DNA of 60,457 nucleotides from Trebonia sp035571275 (GTDB lineage: Bacteria > Actinomycetota > Actinomycetes > Streptosporangiales > Streptosporangiaceae). The position numbers and the translations under genes were made by a program. The DNA is taken from the NCBI GenBank assembly GCA_035571275.1, contig DATMKQ010000245.1:1-60457 (forward strand), read 5' to 3'. Below, piece by piece: positions 35,299-44,075 of the stretch (the stretch's first letter is position 1; every line of letters starts with the position of its first letter). The notes beneath the pieces were generated by a model that saw only the letters and a program-made list of their open reading frames with translations, did not search any database and was not told the origin of the DNA.

Positions 35299-36408
35299 TC
35301 AGTGCTCGTGGATGATGACGCCACGGATGTTCTTGCCGTCGTTCATGTCCTGGTAGCCCTCGTTGATCTCGTCGAGCTTGTAGCGGCGGGTGATCAGCTC
35401 ATCCAGCTTGAGCTCGCCCGCCTGGTAGAGGCCGACAAGGAGCGGCACGTCGGACAGCGGGCTGCAACCGCCGTAGATCGAGCCCTGAATGCGGCGCTGG
35501 TAGCCGATCAGCATGCCGGGGTTCTCGTTGACCCAGCCGTTCCCGACCGCGGTGATCGTGACCTGGCCGGTCTTCCCGACGACCTGGATGGCGTTCTTGA
35601 TCACCTCGTCGTGCAGCCTGCCGACCGTGATGATCGCCCGGTCCGCCAGTTCGCCCCAGGTCGTCTCGACCACGAACTCGCGTGCTTCCTCGGCGGTAGC
35701 GAAGGTGTGCGTGGCGCCGAACACCTTTGCCATCTCCCGCTTGAACGGCACCGGATCCACCACGACCACGTTCTTCGCCCCGGCGAACCTGGCGCCCTGC
35801 ACCGCGTTGCTGCCCACGCCGCCCGCGCCGTAGATCACCACGGTCTGCCCGGCGCGCACGTCGCCCGCGCGTACCGCCGAGCCCCAGCCCGTCGGCACGC
35901 CGCAGGCCACCAGCGCGGCGACGTCGAAGCCGATCTCCCGCGGGATCTTGATGACGGAAAACTCGTGGACCACCGCGTACTGCGAGAACGTGCCGAGCAC
36001 GCACAGCCCGCCGAAGTCCTCGCCGCCTTGGTGGAACCGGAACGTGCCGTCGGGGAACATCCCGGTAGCGGCGTTCTTGCCGGCGTCGCACAGGTTCTGC
36101 CGGCCGGTCGCGCAGTACCGGCACTGGCCGCAGGCGGGGATGAACGAGCAGGTCACGTGATCGCCGACGGCGACCCGGGTGACGGCATCGCCCACCGCGT
36201 CCACGACGCCCGCGCCCTCGTGCCCGCCGACCACCGGCAAGCGCATCGCCGCGTCGCCCTTCTGAATGTGGTCGTCGGAGTGGCACAGGCCAGCCGCGAA
36301 GAACTTGATCCTGACCTCATTGGCCTTCGGCTCGTCCAGCTCTAGCTCGGTGATCTCCCATGGCTGACCGGGCACCCGACAGACCGCGGCTCGCGTGGTG
36401 ATGCTCAT
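35299..36408 (-). CDS. NDMA-dependent alcohol dehydrogenase, copy B
   Basis: A 369-residue paralogue of the downstream gene, sharing the same motifs (GLCHSDDH, GGHEGAGVVD, CGQCRYC, GAGGVGSNAVQGARFAGAKNV) and the same C-terminus NDGKNIRGVI. The two differ in substrate-site segments, for example HVHAGML versus VNENPGML. That suggests specialisation on different alcohols. It is the first gene of the pair; the promoter must lie in 36409-36603. Confidence 0.92.
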   Translation of the reverse strand: MSITTRAAVCRVPGQPWEITELELDEPKANEVRIKFFAAGLCHSDDHIQKGDAAMRLPVVGGHEGAGVVDAVGDAVTRVAVGDHVTCSFIPACGQCRYCATGRQNLCDAGKNAATGMFPDGTFRFHQGGEDFGGLCVLGTFSQYAVVHEFSVIKIPREIGFDVAALVACGVPTGWGSAVRAGDVRAGQTVVIYGAGGVGSNAVQGARFAGAKNVVVVDPVPFKREMAKVFGATHTFATAEEAREFVVETTWGELADRAIITVGRLHDEVIKNAIQVVGKTGQVTITAVGNGWVNENPGMLIGYQRRIQGSIYGGCSPLSDVPLLVGLYQAGELKLDELITRRYKLDEINEGYQDMNDGKNIRGVIIHEH

Positions 36409-36603
36409 ATGGCCCCTTCCTCACGGCTAGTCCATAATCCACCGCACCCCGCGTCGGCGCCACCGCCCAGTACGACTGGCACAATTCGGGGCGGGAAATT
36501 TGGTTGCCGCGACCAAAGCACCGCGGCCGACGGACCCGCGGACGTGCCGGGGGTCACGTCGCTGACGTGCGATCATCTCGGACACCGTGCCTAAGATGGG
36601 GTA

Positions 36604-37125
36604 ATGGGGCTGAATGACAGCGGCGAGAGCGGACTACGGGGTATCATGCGGGCCGCCGACGCGGACCGCGACCGCGTGGTGGAGTTCCTCAACGGGGCCT
36701 ACACCGAAGGCCGGCTGACCAAGGACGAGTATGACGAGCGCCTGGAGCGGGCCTTGTCGGCGCGCACCTACGCCGATCTGGACCTGCTCGTCGCGGATCT
36801 GCCCGCCGCGCACGGGATCATGGCGCCCCCGGCTACCGGCACGAGCATGGAGCCCGCGGAAGCCAGGACCAACAACCTCGCGATAGCGAGCGTCGCCTGC
36901 GGGCTCGCGCAGTTCGCCTTCGGGCCGCTGGCGACCATACCGACGATCGTGTTCGGCCACATGGCCAGGAGTCAGATCAAGCGCACCGGGGAACAGGGTG
37001 CTGGCCTGGCGCTCATCGGCCTGCTGCTCGGCTGGGGAGCCGTGGCCCTGGGCATCCTCTTCATCACCGTCGCCGTGGTCTCCCTACGGACGCAGCCCCC
37101 TCCGTCGTTCCCTACTCAGCCCTGA
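36604..37125 (+). CDS. DUF1707/DUF4190 membrane protein
   Basis: A 173-residue protein with two domains. The N-terminal DUF1707 (MRAADADRDRVVEFLNGAYTEGRLTKDEYDERLE) is a SHOCT-like helical module. The C-terminal DUF4190 has two transmembrane helices (about 100-130 and 135-160). Proteins of this type are common in actinobacteria and their function is unknown. It sits 20 nt upstream of the ABC-linked gene and may be co-transcribed with it. Confidence 0.85.
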   Translation: MGLNDSGESGLRGIMRAADADRDRVVEFLNGAYTEGRLTKDEYDERLERALSARTYADLDLLVADLPAAHGIMAPPATGTSMEPAEARTNNLAIASVACGLAQFAFGPLATIPTIVFGHMARSQIKRTGEQGAGLALIGLLLGWGAVALGILFITVAVVSLRTQPPPSFPTQP

Positions 37126-37144
37126 GTTCCCCTATCGTGAGGGG

Positions 37145-38284
37145 GTGCGCCCTGGGCTCGCCCGGCTCGCCAACCGGCGGCTTACCAGGTGGCGCTGGAT
37201 CGTCGTGCTGACCGGCGTCACCGTCCTTTGCTGCCTGCCCGTCCTGGCCAGCGCGCTGCCGGCGACCGTGCCACCGTCCACGCCGCGTCAGCTCGAGAAC
37301 CGCATCCTCGGCTCGCAGCGCCTGTCGTTCAGCGGTTACGCGGAAAGCGACGCGACCTTCGGCCTGCCGCCGCTGCCCGCCTTCTCCGGCGTGATACCGC
37401 TGCTCGACGGGGTGACCCGGATGCGGGTCTGGCAAGCCTCGCCCGATCACTGGCGGGTGGACACGCTCTCCGACACCGGCGAGAACGACACGTACCAGAT
37501 TGGCGACGACACCTTCGTCTGGGACTCGGGCGAGCAGCTGCTCACCGGGATCTATGGCCCCGAGGTCATCCGGCTGCCAAGAGCCGCCGACCTCGTGCCT
37601 TCCGCGCTCGCCGTTCGGATAATCGCAGAGGCTGGACCGAATGCGAAGCTCAGCATTTTGCCGCCACAGCGGGTGGCTGGGCAGAGCGCGGCGGGTCTGG
37701 CGGTCAGGCCGGCCAGCCCGCAGTCAACCATCGCGCAGGCCGACATCTGGGCGGCGCCGGCGACCGGGCTGCCGCTGCGCGTGCAGGTCTTCGGCCGGGG
37801 GGCCGCGCAGCCGGCGCTGGAAACGCAGTTCCTCCAGGCTGGCCCGTGGACGCCGGACGAAAACGTGCTGACGCCGCAGCGCGGGCCCGGCACCGGGTTC
37901 ACGACGACCACGCCAAGCCAGTTCGCGGGGGTACTGCAGAACCTGGACGACGAGGTGCTGCCCGGCAGCCTGGCCGGGTTCGCTCGGGAGCCGGCGCCCG
38001 TGCCGCGGATCGGCCTGTACGGCGGCGGGCTGACCGCGTTCGCGGTGCTCACCTTTCACCCCGGCACCGGGGGCCAGCTGCTCGACGACGCGCTGAACGC
38101 GGGCGCGACCCCGCTGACGTTCTCCGACGGCGACGGAGCGGTGGCCAGCGCGCCGCTCGTCAACCTCGTTCTCGTCCATCCGTACGCCTCGCCCGACACG
38201 TTCCTGCTGGTCGGGCTCGTCAGCCAGAGCGTGCTCGAGGAAGCGGCCAAGGTGCTCGCGGCCAAACCGGATCAGGACCAATGA
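37145..38284 (+). CDS. Membrane-anchored LolA/RseB-like protein linked to ABC transporter
   Basis: A 379-residue protein with an N-terminal membrane anchor (WRWIVVLTGVTVLCCLPVLASAL) and an external domain of beta-rich character: QRLSFSGYAESDATFGLPPLP, MRVWQASPDHWRVDTLSDTGE and FVWDSGEQ. These features recall the LolA/LppX/RseB fold that binds lipophilic ligands. It overlaps the ATPase start by four bases. A role in passing a hydrophobic substrate to or from the exporter is an inference. Confidence 0.7.
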   Translation: MRPGLARLANRRLTRWRWIVVLTGVTVLCCLPVLASALPATVPPSTPRQLENRILGSQRLSFSGYAESDATFGLPPLPAFSGVIPLLDGVTRMRVWQASPDHWRVDTLSDTGENDTYQIGDDTFVWDSGEQLLTGIYGPEVIRLPRAADLVPSALAVRIIAEAGPNAKLSILPPQRVAGQSAAGLAVRPASPQSTIAQADIWAAPATGLPLRVQVFGRGAAQPALETQFLQAGPWTPDENVLTPQRGPGTGFTTTTPSQFAGVLQNLDDEVLPGSLAGFAREPAPVPRIGLYGGGLTAFAVLTFHPGTGGQLLDDALNAGATPLTFSDGDGAVASAPLVNLVLVHPYASPDTFLLVGLVSQSVLEEAAKVLAAKPDQDQ

Positions 38285-39282
38285 TCGAGACACGGAACCT
38301 GACGAAGCGCTTCGGTCACGTCGAGGCGGTGCACGAGGTCAGCCTCGAGGTCCGGCCGGGCGACAGATACGGACTCCTCGGCCCGAACGGCAGCGGCAAG
38401 ACCACCCTCGTCCGCATGCTGCTCGGCCTGGTGTACGCGACCAGCGGCGAGATCTCCGTGCTGGGACAGCGCGTCCCCAGGCACGTCAGCCGGGTGCTGC
38501 CCGACATCGGCGCGCTGATCGAGGAGCCCGCCGCGTACCCGCACCTGTCCGGCCGCGCCAACCTGCGGCTGCTCGACGCGGCGGGACCGCACGGGGCACG
38601 GCGGACCCGGCGCCGCCGGGTGGACGAGGCCCTGGAGCAGGTCGGCCTGGGCGGCATCGACCGGCGGCCGGTCCGCAACTACTCGCTCGGCATGCGGCAG
38701 CGGCTCGGCCTGGCCGCCGCGCTCGTACGCCGCCCCCGGCTGCTGATCCTCGACGAGCCGACCAACGGCCTTGACCCGCGCGGCATCAGGGACATCCGCA
38801 ACCTGCTCATCGACTTGAACGCCGCGGGCGTGACCGTGTTCATGTCCAGCCACTTGCTGCCGGAGGTCGCCGCGCTGTGCACCCGCATCGGCGTGATCGA
38901 CTCCGGCCGGCTGGTGCTGCAAGATCAGCTCGCCGCGCTGCAGAAGCCGACAGGCCGGGTGCTGATCTCTACCAATGATCCGGAACGTGCGGTCGCGGCT
39001 CTGGACGGCCTCGTTGAGCGCCGGGACGGGGAGGACCTGGTGGTCCTGTCCACGGATCCGGCGGCGCTGAACGCCCGCCTCGTGCGGGCCGACGTGCCGG
39101 TCCGGTCGCTGGCGGTGCAGCGGCGCACCCTGGAGGAGATCGTGCTGGACGTGACGGGGGCGGGCTCGGACCAGTTCGGCGGGGATGTTGCTCGTGGGGG
39201 GACGACCCCCCACACCCCCCGAGGGGAAGATGTTGCTCGTGGGGGGACGACCCCCCACACCCCCCGAGGGGAAGAGTTGTGA
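38281..39282 (+). CDS. ABC exporter ATPase with C-terminal tandem repeat
   Basis: A 333-residue ATPase of the drug/lipid exporter type: Walker A GPNGSGKTT, signature YSLGMRQR, Walker B LLILDEPTNGLDPRG and switch SSHLL. Family members end near IVLDVTGA. Here two perfect in-frame copies of a 15-residue unit, DVARGGTTPHTPRGE, are added, encoded by a 45-bp hairpin-rich repeat. Start overlaps the upstream stop (ATGA), and the permease GTG starts inside its stop codon. Confidence 0.92.
   Translation: MIETRNLTKRFGHVEAVHEVSLEVRPGDRYGLLGPNGSGKTTLVRMLLGLVYATSGEISVLGQRVPRHVSRVLPDIGALIEEPAAYPHLSGRANLRLLDAAGPHGARRTRRRRVDEALEQVGLGGIDRRPVRNYSLGMRQRLGLAAALVRRPRLLILDEPTNGLDPRGIRDIRNLLIDLNAAGVTVFMSSHLLPEVAALCTRIGVIDSGRLVLQDQLAALQKPTGRVLISTNDPERAVAALDGLVERRDGEDLVVLSTDPAALNARLVRADVPVRSLAVQRRTLEEIVLDVTGAGSDQFGGDVARGGTTPHTPRGEDVARGGTTPHTPRGEEL
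39184..39273 (+). repeat. Two 45-bp tandem hairpin units inside ABC ATPase
   Basis: Identical units at 39184-39228 and 39229-39273. Each contains GTGGGGGG-ACGA-CCCCCCAC, an 8-bp stem with a four-base loop, and a C-rich stretch ending CCCCCCGAGGGG. The length is a multiple of three, so the ATPase frame is preserved. Confidence 0.92.
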
Positions 39283-40178
39283 TCGCCGTCGAGCTGTTCA
39301 AGCTGGTCCGCCGACTGCGGACCTGGCTGTCCATCGGGCTGATCTGCGCGCTGCCGCTGGTCGTGGCGATCTTCATCGCGGTCACGCACCTGGCGCCGCC
39401 GCCGGGGCAGGGCAGCGCGTTCCTTTCCGCCGTGCTCGACGAGGGGCAGCTGTATCCGGCGGCGGCGCTGGCCCTCGTGCTGCCGGTGTTCTTGCCGGTC
39501 ACCGTGGCGGTGATAGCGGGCGACTCGATCGCGGGCGAGGCTTCGGCGGGCACGCTGCGCTATCTGCTGGCCCGCCCGGTGGGCCGGACCAAGCTGCTGG
39601 TCGCCAAGCTCCTGGCCGTCATCACGTTCACGCTGCTCGCGGTCGTCGCCGTCACGGTCACCTCCTACGCCACCGGCGTGTTTATCCTCGGCCCGTCTCG
39701 TGCCGCCGCGGTGGGCACACCACCGGGCGGCATCTCCGGTTCGATCGCCCCGGGCGCCGGAGGCGGCCCCACCGCTGGGCTGCAGGCCGGCGCGGGCATC
39801 ACGTCGCTGTCCGGGACTCCGCTGACCTTTCTCGAGCTCCTCGAGCGCGTCCTCGGCGCGATGGCGTTCATCACCGTCTCGATGCTCGGTGTCGCGGCGA
39901 TCGCGCTCTTCCTGTCCACGCTCACCGACTCCGCGATCGGCGCGGCCTTCGGATCGCTGGGAGCGCTGGTCGCCAGCGAGATCCTGGTCACCCTGAACGC
40001 CGCGAGCGCCGTCCAGCCGTACCTGCCTACCCGGTACTGGCTGGCGTGGATCGACTTCTTCCGGCAGCCCATCTTCTGGCGGAACATTGACCGCGGATTC
40101 GCCATCCAGGCGGTGTACGTCGTCGTGTTCCTGGCTGCCGCGTGGGCGAACTTCGCGACAAGGGACGTGACGACCTGA
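39279..40178 (+). CDS. ABC-2 type permease
   Basis: A 299-residue integral membrane protein with about six helices, including AFLPVTVAVIAGDSIAGEASAGTLRYLL-like ABC-2 features and a helix pair near 170-230. It is the transmembrane partner of the ATPase. The GTG start overlaps the ATPase stop. A Gly/Ala/Pro-rich loop (about 140-170) is periplasmic or flexible. The exported substrate is not identifiable. Confidence 0.88.
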   Translation: MIAVELFKLVRRLRTWLSIGLICALPLVVAIFIAVTHLAPPPGQGSAFLSAVLDEGQLYPAAALALVLPVFLPVTVAVIAGDSIAGEASAGTLRYLLARPVGRTKLLVAKLLAVITFTLLAVVAVTVTSYATGVFILGPSRAAAVGTPPGGISGSIAPGAGGGPTAGLQAGAGITSLSGTPLTFLELLERVLGAMAFITVSMLGVAAIALFLSTLTDSAIGAAFGSLGALVASEILVTLNAASAVQPYLPTRYWLAWIDFFRQPIFWRNIDRGFAIQAVYVVVFLAAAWANFATRDVTT

Positions 40179-40181
40179 GCG

Positions 40182-40988
40182 TCACTCCCCTTCGGCCGTC
40201 ATGGCGGCGCAGTCGCCGGGCGCCGGGGCCGTGACGCGGTCGCTGGTCAGCGCGCGGAGGATGAGGCCGACGACGACCGGGGCGGTGGGCAGCTGGCCGT
40301 GCTGGACGTCGAGGCCCGGGCAGACGGACTGGAGTGGTACGTTCACCGCGCCCGGCAGCCGGGCGGAATCCGGCGGCTGCACCGTCTGGTCGACCGTGCT
40401 CCACAGCGACAGCCAGGGCGGTCGCGCCCGCGCGGACTGCTGCAACTGGGTCAGCAGGGCGCTGCCCGGCGCGAGCTGCTGGCAGGCGACCGGGCACTCC
40501 GCCGGATCGTACGCGGTGCCCACGGCCGCGATGCGCGCGCCGTGCAGCGGCGATCCCAGGGTGATGATCATGCCCACGCGTGAGCCGCCGTCGTAGTCAA
40601 CGTCCCAGAGCCAGGCCACGACGCCGCCGGCCGAGTACCCGATCACCGTGACCGGCCCGGACCCCGCCGCGATCGCCTGGTTCACGTACCCGTCGAGCAC
40701 CCGCGCCTGCACCGTCAGGTCGCCGGTGCCGTCGCCGGCCAGCGGCACGACGGTCGCGGTCCGGCCGGTAACGCGGATCCGCGCGGCCAGTTGATCCAGC
40801 GACGTGGTCGACCCGCCGTACCCGGGAACGAGCAGCACCGCACCAGGACGGCCGGCCACCGCTTGCGGCTCGCCTTGGGAGAGGTGTACCCCGGCGACGG
40901 TCGCGACCGCGGCCACGACGAAGGCGAGCCCGCCAAGGAGAAGCCTGCGCCGCGGGCTCAACCCGGTCCACCAGCGGACGGTGCGCAC
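40182..40988 (-). CDS. Membrane-anchored alpha/beta hydrolase (lipase-like)
   Basis: A 268-residue hydrolase with an N-terminal membrane helix (LLLGGLAFVVAAVATVAGVHL). The nucleophile elbow is GYSAGG and the oxyanion strand VLLVPGYGGSTTSLD. A late His/Asp pair is likely in the region after 200. It resembles secreted triacylglycerol lipases or esterases. It lies 13 nt downstream of sufE and is probably read with it, though the functional link is unclear. Signal anchor versus cleaved signal is undecided. Confidence 0.82.
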   Translation of the reverse strand: MRTVRWWTGLSPRRRLLLGGLAFVVAAVATVAGVHLSQGEPQAVAGRPGAVLLVPGYGGSTTSLDQLAARIRVTGRTATVVPLAGDGTGDLTVQARVLDGYVNQAIAAGSGPVTVIGYSAGGVVAWLWDVDYDGGSRVGMIITLGSPLHGARIAAVGTAYDPAECPVACQQLAPGSALLTQLQQSARARPPWLSLWSTVDQTVQPPDSARLPGAVNVPLQSVCPGLDVQHGQLPTAPVVVGLILRALTSDRVTAPAPGDCAAMTAEGE

Positions 40989-41001
40989 GCGGGGCGAGAA
41001 A

Positions 41002-41439
41002 TCAGGCCTGCCGGTCGCGGATCTGGTGTTTGATCCGCGCCAGCATCGCCGCCATGCCGCGCAGCCGCAGCGGGCTCACGAGGTCCTGTATCCCGAGCTG
41101 GCTGGTGAACTCGCCGGGCGTGGCCAGGACCTCGTCGGCGGTCAGCCCGTCCAGCCCGGTGTGCAGGATGCCGGCGAAGCCGCGGGTCGTCGGCGCCTCC
41201 GGCGGCGCGTCGAAGAACAGGTGCACGGTGTCGTCCGGGTCGACCTCTACCGCCAGAAAAAGCGGCGTCTGGCATTCCGGCACGCGCTCGAGCAGGTCGT
41301 GGTCCGTGGCGTAGCGGTCGGGCAGCGGCGGCAGTTCCCGGGCGAATTCCAGCAGCAGCTGGAGCCGGTCGGCGTCCGGGAGCTCATGGAACTCGTCGGC
41401 GATCTCCTGCAGCCGGGGATGCAGGGAGGTGGCGGTCAC
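41002..41439 (-). CDS. sufE: SufE-family sulfur acceptor protein
   Basis: A 145-residue SufE/CsdE protein that accepts persulfide sulfur from a cysteine desulfurase for Fe-S cluster assembly. It has the catalytic Cys in PECQTPLF, and the typical RLQLLLEFARELPPLP and MAAMLARIKHQI segments. GTG 41439 overlaps the stop of the upstream sulfurtransferase. The sulfurtransferase-SufE coupling is a familiar actinobacterial arrangement. Cytoplasmic. Confidence 0.9.
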   Translation of the reverse strand: MTATSLHPRLQEIADEFHELPDADRLQLLLEFARELPPLPDRYATDHDLLERVPECQTPLFLAVEVDPDDTVHLFFDAPPEAPTTRGFAGILHTGLDGLTADEVLATPGEFTSQLGIQDLVSPLRLRGMAAMLARIKHQIRDRQA

Positions 41440-42317
41440 GGGTTTTCTCCGCGGGCGATGGGGACCCGGACGCTGTTCCCCCACTCGGTCCAGGACCCGT
41501 CGTAGTTACGCACGTGCGGGTAGCCGAGCAGGTGGTGCAGCACGAACCAGGTGTGGCTGGACCGCTCCCCGATGCGGCAGTAGACCACGACGTCATCGTC
41601 GGAGTGCAGGCCGGCGTCACCTTCGTAGATCGCCTCAAGCTCGGCGCGGGGGCGGAACGTGGCATCCTCGGCGGCCGCGCGTGACCATGGGACGCTCTTG
41701 GCCCCGGGGATGTGCCCGCCGCGCAGCGCGCCTTCTTGCGGGTAGTCGGGCATGTGCAGCAGCGCCCCGGTGTATTCACCGGGCGAGCGGACGTCGATCA
41801 GCGGCTGTCCGAGGTGGCTGAGCACCTGGTCTTTGAACGCGCGGATCCGCGTGTCGTCCCGCTCGATGACCTGGTAGTCCGTCTGCGGCCGCCGCGGCGC
41901 GTCGGTGCTGACGGGACGGCCCTCGGCCAGCCACTTGGCCCGGCCGCCGTCCAGCAGCCGCAGGTCAGGGTGCCCGAACAGGGAGCAGACCCACAACGCG
42001 TACGCGGCCCACCAGTTGTTCCTGTCCCCGTAGAGCACCAGCGTGGTGTCCCGGCTGATGCCCTTGGCCGACATCAGCCGGGCGAACCCGGCCCCGTCGA
42101 CGTAGTCGCGGGTGACCGGGTCGTTGAGCTCGGTGTGCCAGTCCAGCTTGACCGCGCCAGGGATATGCCCCGTCTCGTACAGCAGCACATCCTCGTCCGA
42201 CTCGGCCACTACCAGGCCGGGGTCGTCAAGGTGGGCGGCGAGCCACTCGGTGGTCACCAGCATCTGCGGGTGTGCGTAGTCGGCGAACTTCGCCTCGGAG
42301 TCATACGGTAGCGTCAC
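41436..42317 (-). CDS. sseA: Thiosulfate/3-mercaptopyruvate sulfurtransferase (two rhodanese domains)
   Basis: A 293-residue protein with an inactive N-terminal rhodanese domain and an active C-terminal one. Catalytic Cys lies in VVYCRIGERSSH; CRIGERS is the TST-type active-site loop. VTTEWLAAHL and HIPGAVKLDW mark domain 1. GTG 42317 is chosen because it immediately precedes the conserved start. It moves sulfane sulfur and shares an operon with sufE. Confidence 0.9.
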   Translation of the reverse strand: MTLPYDSEAKFADYAHPQMLVTTEWLAAHLDDPGLVVAESDEDVLLYETGHIPGAVKLDWHTELNDPVTRDYVDGAGFARLMSAKGISRDTTLVLYGDRNNWWAAYALWVCSLFGHPDLRLLDGGRAKWLAEGRPVSTDAPRRPQTDYQVIERDDTRIRAFKDQVLSHLGQPLIDVRSPGEYTGALLHMPDYPQEGALRGGHIPGAKSVPWSRAAAEDATFRPRAELEAIYEGDAGLHSDDDVVVYCRIGERSSHTWFVLHHLLGYPHVRNYDGSWTEWGNSVRVPIARGENP

Positions 42318-42399
42318 CGCCCCACTGTAACGCGGCAGCCCGTCCCGCCCCGCCACCCCCCGCGACCGGGCCAGCCCGGTTGGCTAGTACAAAGAAGTC

Positions 42400-43035
42400 A
42401 TGGCTGACTGGATCTTTCAGGGCAACCGCCGGCACTACGACCTGGACGCCGCGGTGGCAGCCTCCCGCGAGCAGTGGTGGGGCACGCCTCGCTACCGGGA
42501 CCGGATGGCGGTCGGCGACCGGGTCTGGCTGCAGATCGTGGGGCCGAAAGACCCTGGCATCTACTACGCCGCGACGATCGTGTCGCAGACTTACGAGCAC
42601 CCCGTTCAGCCATCGGACCCGGCGCACTTCCGGTGGCGGACCGACATCAGGTTCGACTACCGCATCAGCCCGCCACTGCTCAGGTTTGAGCTGCTCGAGG
42701 ACGTCCAGCTCGGCTCGTTCCGCCCGTTCCGCGGTTTCCAGGGCTCGAACGTGCCGGTACCGCCAGACGTCGCCGCGGCACTGGCGGCGCGGGCCGCCCC
42801 ACGGCTGGAACCCCTGCCGCGGAGCGGCCCGCGCGGGAACGGCTTATTCGATCAGGTGGCCACTTCTCGGACATCGGCTTCCGGCAGCAACTTGCGCAGC
42901 CGTCCGGAGACCGAACCGAGGAAGAGCTCCGCTAGCCGGGACTGGTGGCCGCCGACCACGACGATGGCCGCGTCCTGGGCCCGGGCGGCCTTGGCGAGCC
43001 CCGCTTCCAGCGTGGACTCCTGGACCTGGATGTAG
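42400..43035 (+). CDS. EVE-domain protein with antisense run-on tail
   Basis: A 211-residue ORF whose first 150 residues form an EVE domain (PUA-like): WIFQGNRRHYDLDAA, GDRVWLQIVGPKDPGIYYAATI and a final QGSNVPVPPDVAAAL. EVE domains read modified nucleobases and often occur near restriction or defence genes. The last 60 or so residues are antisense to the 3' end of the KdpD-like gene and low-complexity, so the natural stop may have been lost. Convergent overlap is 184 bp. Confidence 0.78.
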   Translation: MADWIFQGNRRHYDLDAAVAASREQWWGTPRYRDRMAVGDRVWLQIVGPKDPGIYYAATIVSQTYEHPVQPSDPAHFRWRTDIRFDYRISPPLLRFELLEDVQLGSFRPFRGFQGSNVPVPPDVAAALAARAAPRLEPLPRSGPRGNGLFDQVATSRTSASGSNLRSRPETEPRKSSASRDWWPPTTTMAASWARAALASPASSVDSWTWM

Positions 43036-43910
43036 GTTCCGCCGAGCTCGGCGGTCAGCTTCCTGTGCCTGTTCAAGTCGTCGGCGGGCCGGCCGCGGGT
43101 AAGGCCGTCGGTGATCCGGACGTGCACGACGACGAGCTGCGCGTCCGCCTCCCTGGCGATCTCGGCCGCACGGTGGATCAGCGTCTCACCCGACGCCGTT
43201 CCGGAGTCGGCGGCCAGCACGACCGGCGGCACGGCCGACCCGGCCAGCCCGAGGCGGGCGAGCAGTTCCTCGGCGAGATCCTCGGCTGTTCCGTCCATCC
43301 ACGCCCGGCCCAGCTCGCTGAGCGCGGCGAGGTTGGCGGCGCGGAAGTAGTCGGCAAGCGCCCCGCCGACCTGCTCCGCCGAGTACACGGAGCCCGAGGC
43401 GATCCGCCTGCGCAGCGCGTCGGCGGGCATGTCCACCAGCACGACGTCGCCCGAGCGGACGAACTCATCGGGCACGGACGCCACCGTCCCCACCCCGGTG
43501 ATCTGGGCCGCGTAGTCCCGCACCGATCGCAGGTGCGCGACGTTGGCGGTGGTGACAACGTCCAGCCCGGCGGCCAGGACGTCGGCGACGTCTTCCCAAC
43601 GCTGCCTGCCCCGGTCCGGTGACATGTGCGCGAGCTCATCCACCAAGACCACGTCCGCGCCGGACGCGATCGCCGCGGCCGGGTCGAACTCGGGGAATCG
43701 CGAACCCCGGTACTCCACCAGCTGAGGTTCGATAACGTCCAAACCCTCGGCCTGACGGTCGGTCTGCGGGCGGCCGTGCGTCTCGAGCCAGCCGATCACC
43801 ACCCGCTCGCCGCTGGCGGCGCGGTCGCGGCCTTCGGCCAGCATGCGGTAGGTCTTGCCTACCCCTGGCGCGGTTCCCAGGTAAGTGCGCAGCGATCCGG
43901 TTCCAGCCAC
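42852..43910 (-). CDS. Stand-alone KdpD N-terminal domain / universal-stress protein
   Basis: A 352-residue cytoplasmic protein equal to the KdpD N-terminal region: Walker A TAPGVGKTYRMLAEG (about residues 12-26), VVIGWLETHGRP and DVVLVDELAHMSPDRG, then a universal-stress/Usp-like domain (about 225-345) ending at REVAT. The histidine-kinase half of full KdpD is absent. GTG 43910 is chosen because KdpD homologues begin within a few residues. An in-frame ATG at 44012 would add about 34 residues. No kdpE is adjacent. Confidence 0.82.
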   Translation of the reverse strand: MAGTGSLRTYLGTAPGVGKTYRMLAEGRDRAASGERVVIGWLETHGRPQTDRQAEGLDVIEPQLVEYRGSRFPEFDPAAAIASGADVVLVDELAHMSPDRGRQRWEDVADVLAAGLDVVTTANVAHLRSVRDYAAQITGVGTVASVPDEFVRSGDVVLVDMPADALRRRIASGSVYSAEQVGGALADYFRAANLAALSELGRAWMDGTAEDLAEELLARLGLAGSAVPPVVLAADSGTASGETLIHRAAEIAREADAQLVVVHVRITDGLTRGRPADDLNRHRKLTAELGGTYIQVQESTLEAGLAKAARAQDAAIVVVGGHQSRLAELFLGSVSGRLRKLLPEADVREVAT

Positions 43911-44075
43911 ATGATTATTTCTACCGCTTTTCTGTCGCTTCTCTGCCGCCAGCGGCTGATACGAATGGGCATGACGGAGGGGTGGTGCGCCCGTCCGGGC
44001 TGGGTCTACCATCGTTAAACCGCACAGGGGCTGGCGGGTGATCAATGGACCTGCGCCCGCCTGAGGGGAATCTCG

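Noticed and set aside
34336..36345. Very long open frame (669 codons) antisense to the two alcohol dehydrogenases
   Set aside because: It is a shadow: it has no conserved motifs, and the opposite strand encodes two clear paralogous enzymes. GC-rich codon use leaves long empty antisense frames.
38960..38990. GATCCGGAACG resembling the dispersed repeat
   Set aside because: It lies in a normal coding part of the ABC ATPase (NDPERAVAAL), and the flanks do not match the repeat.
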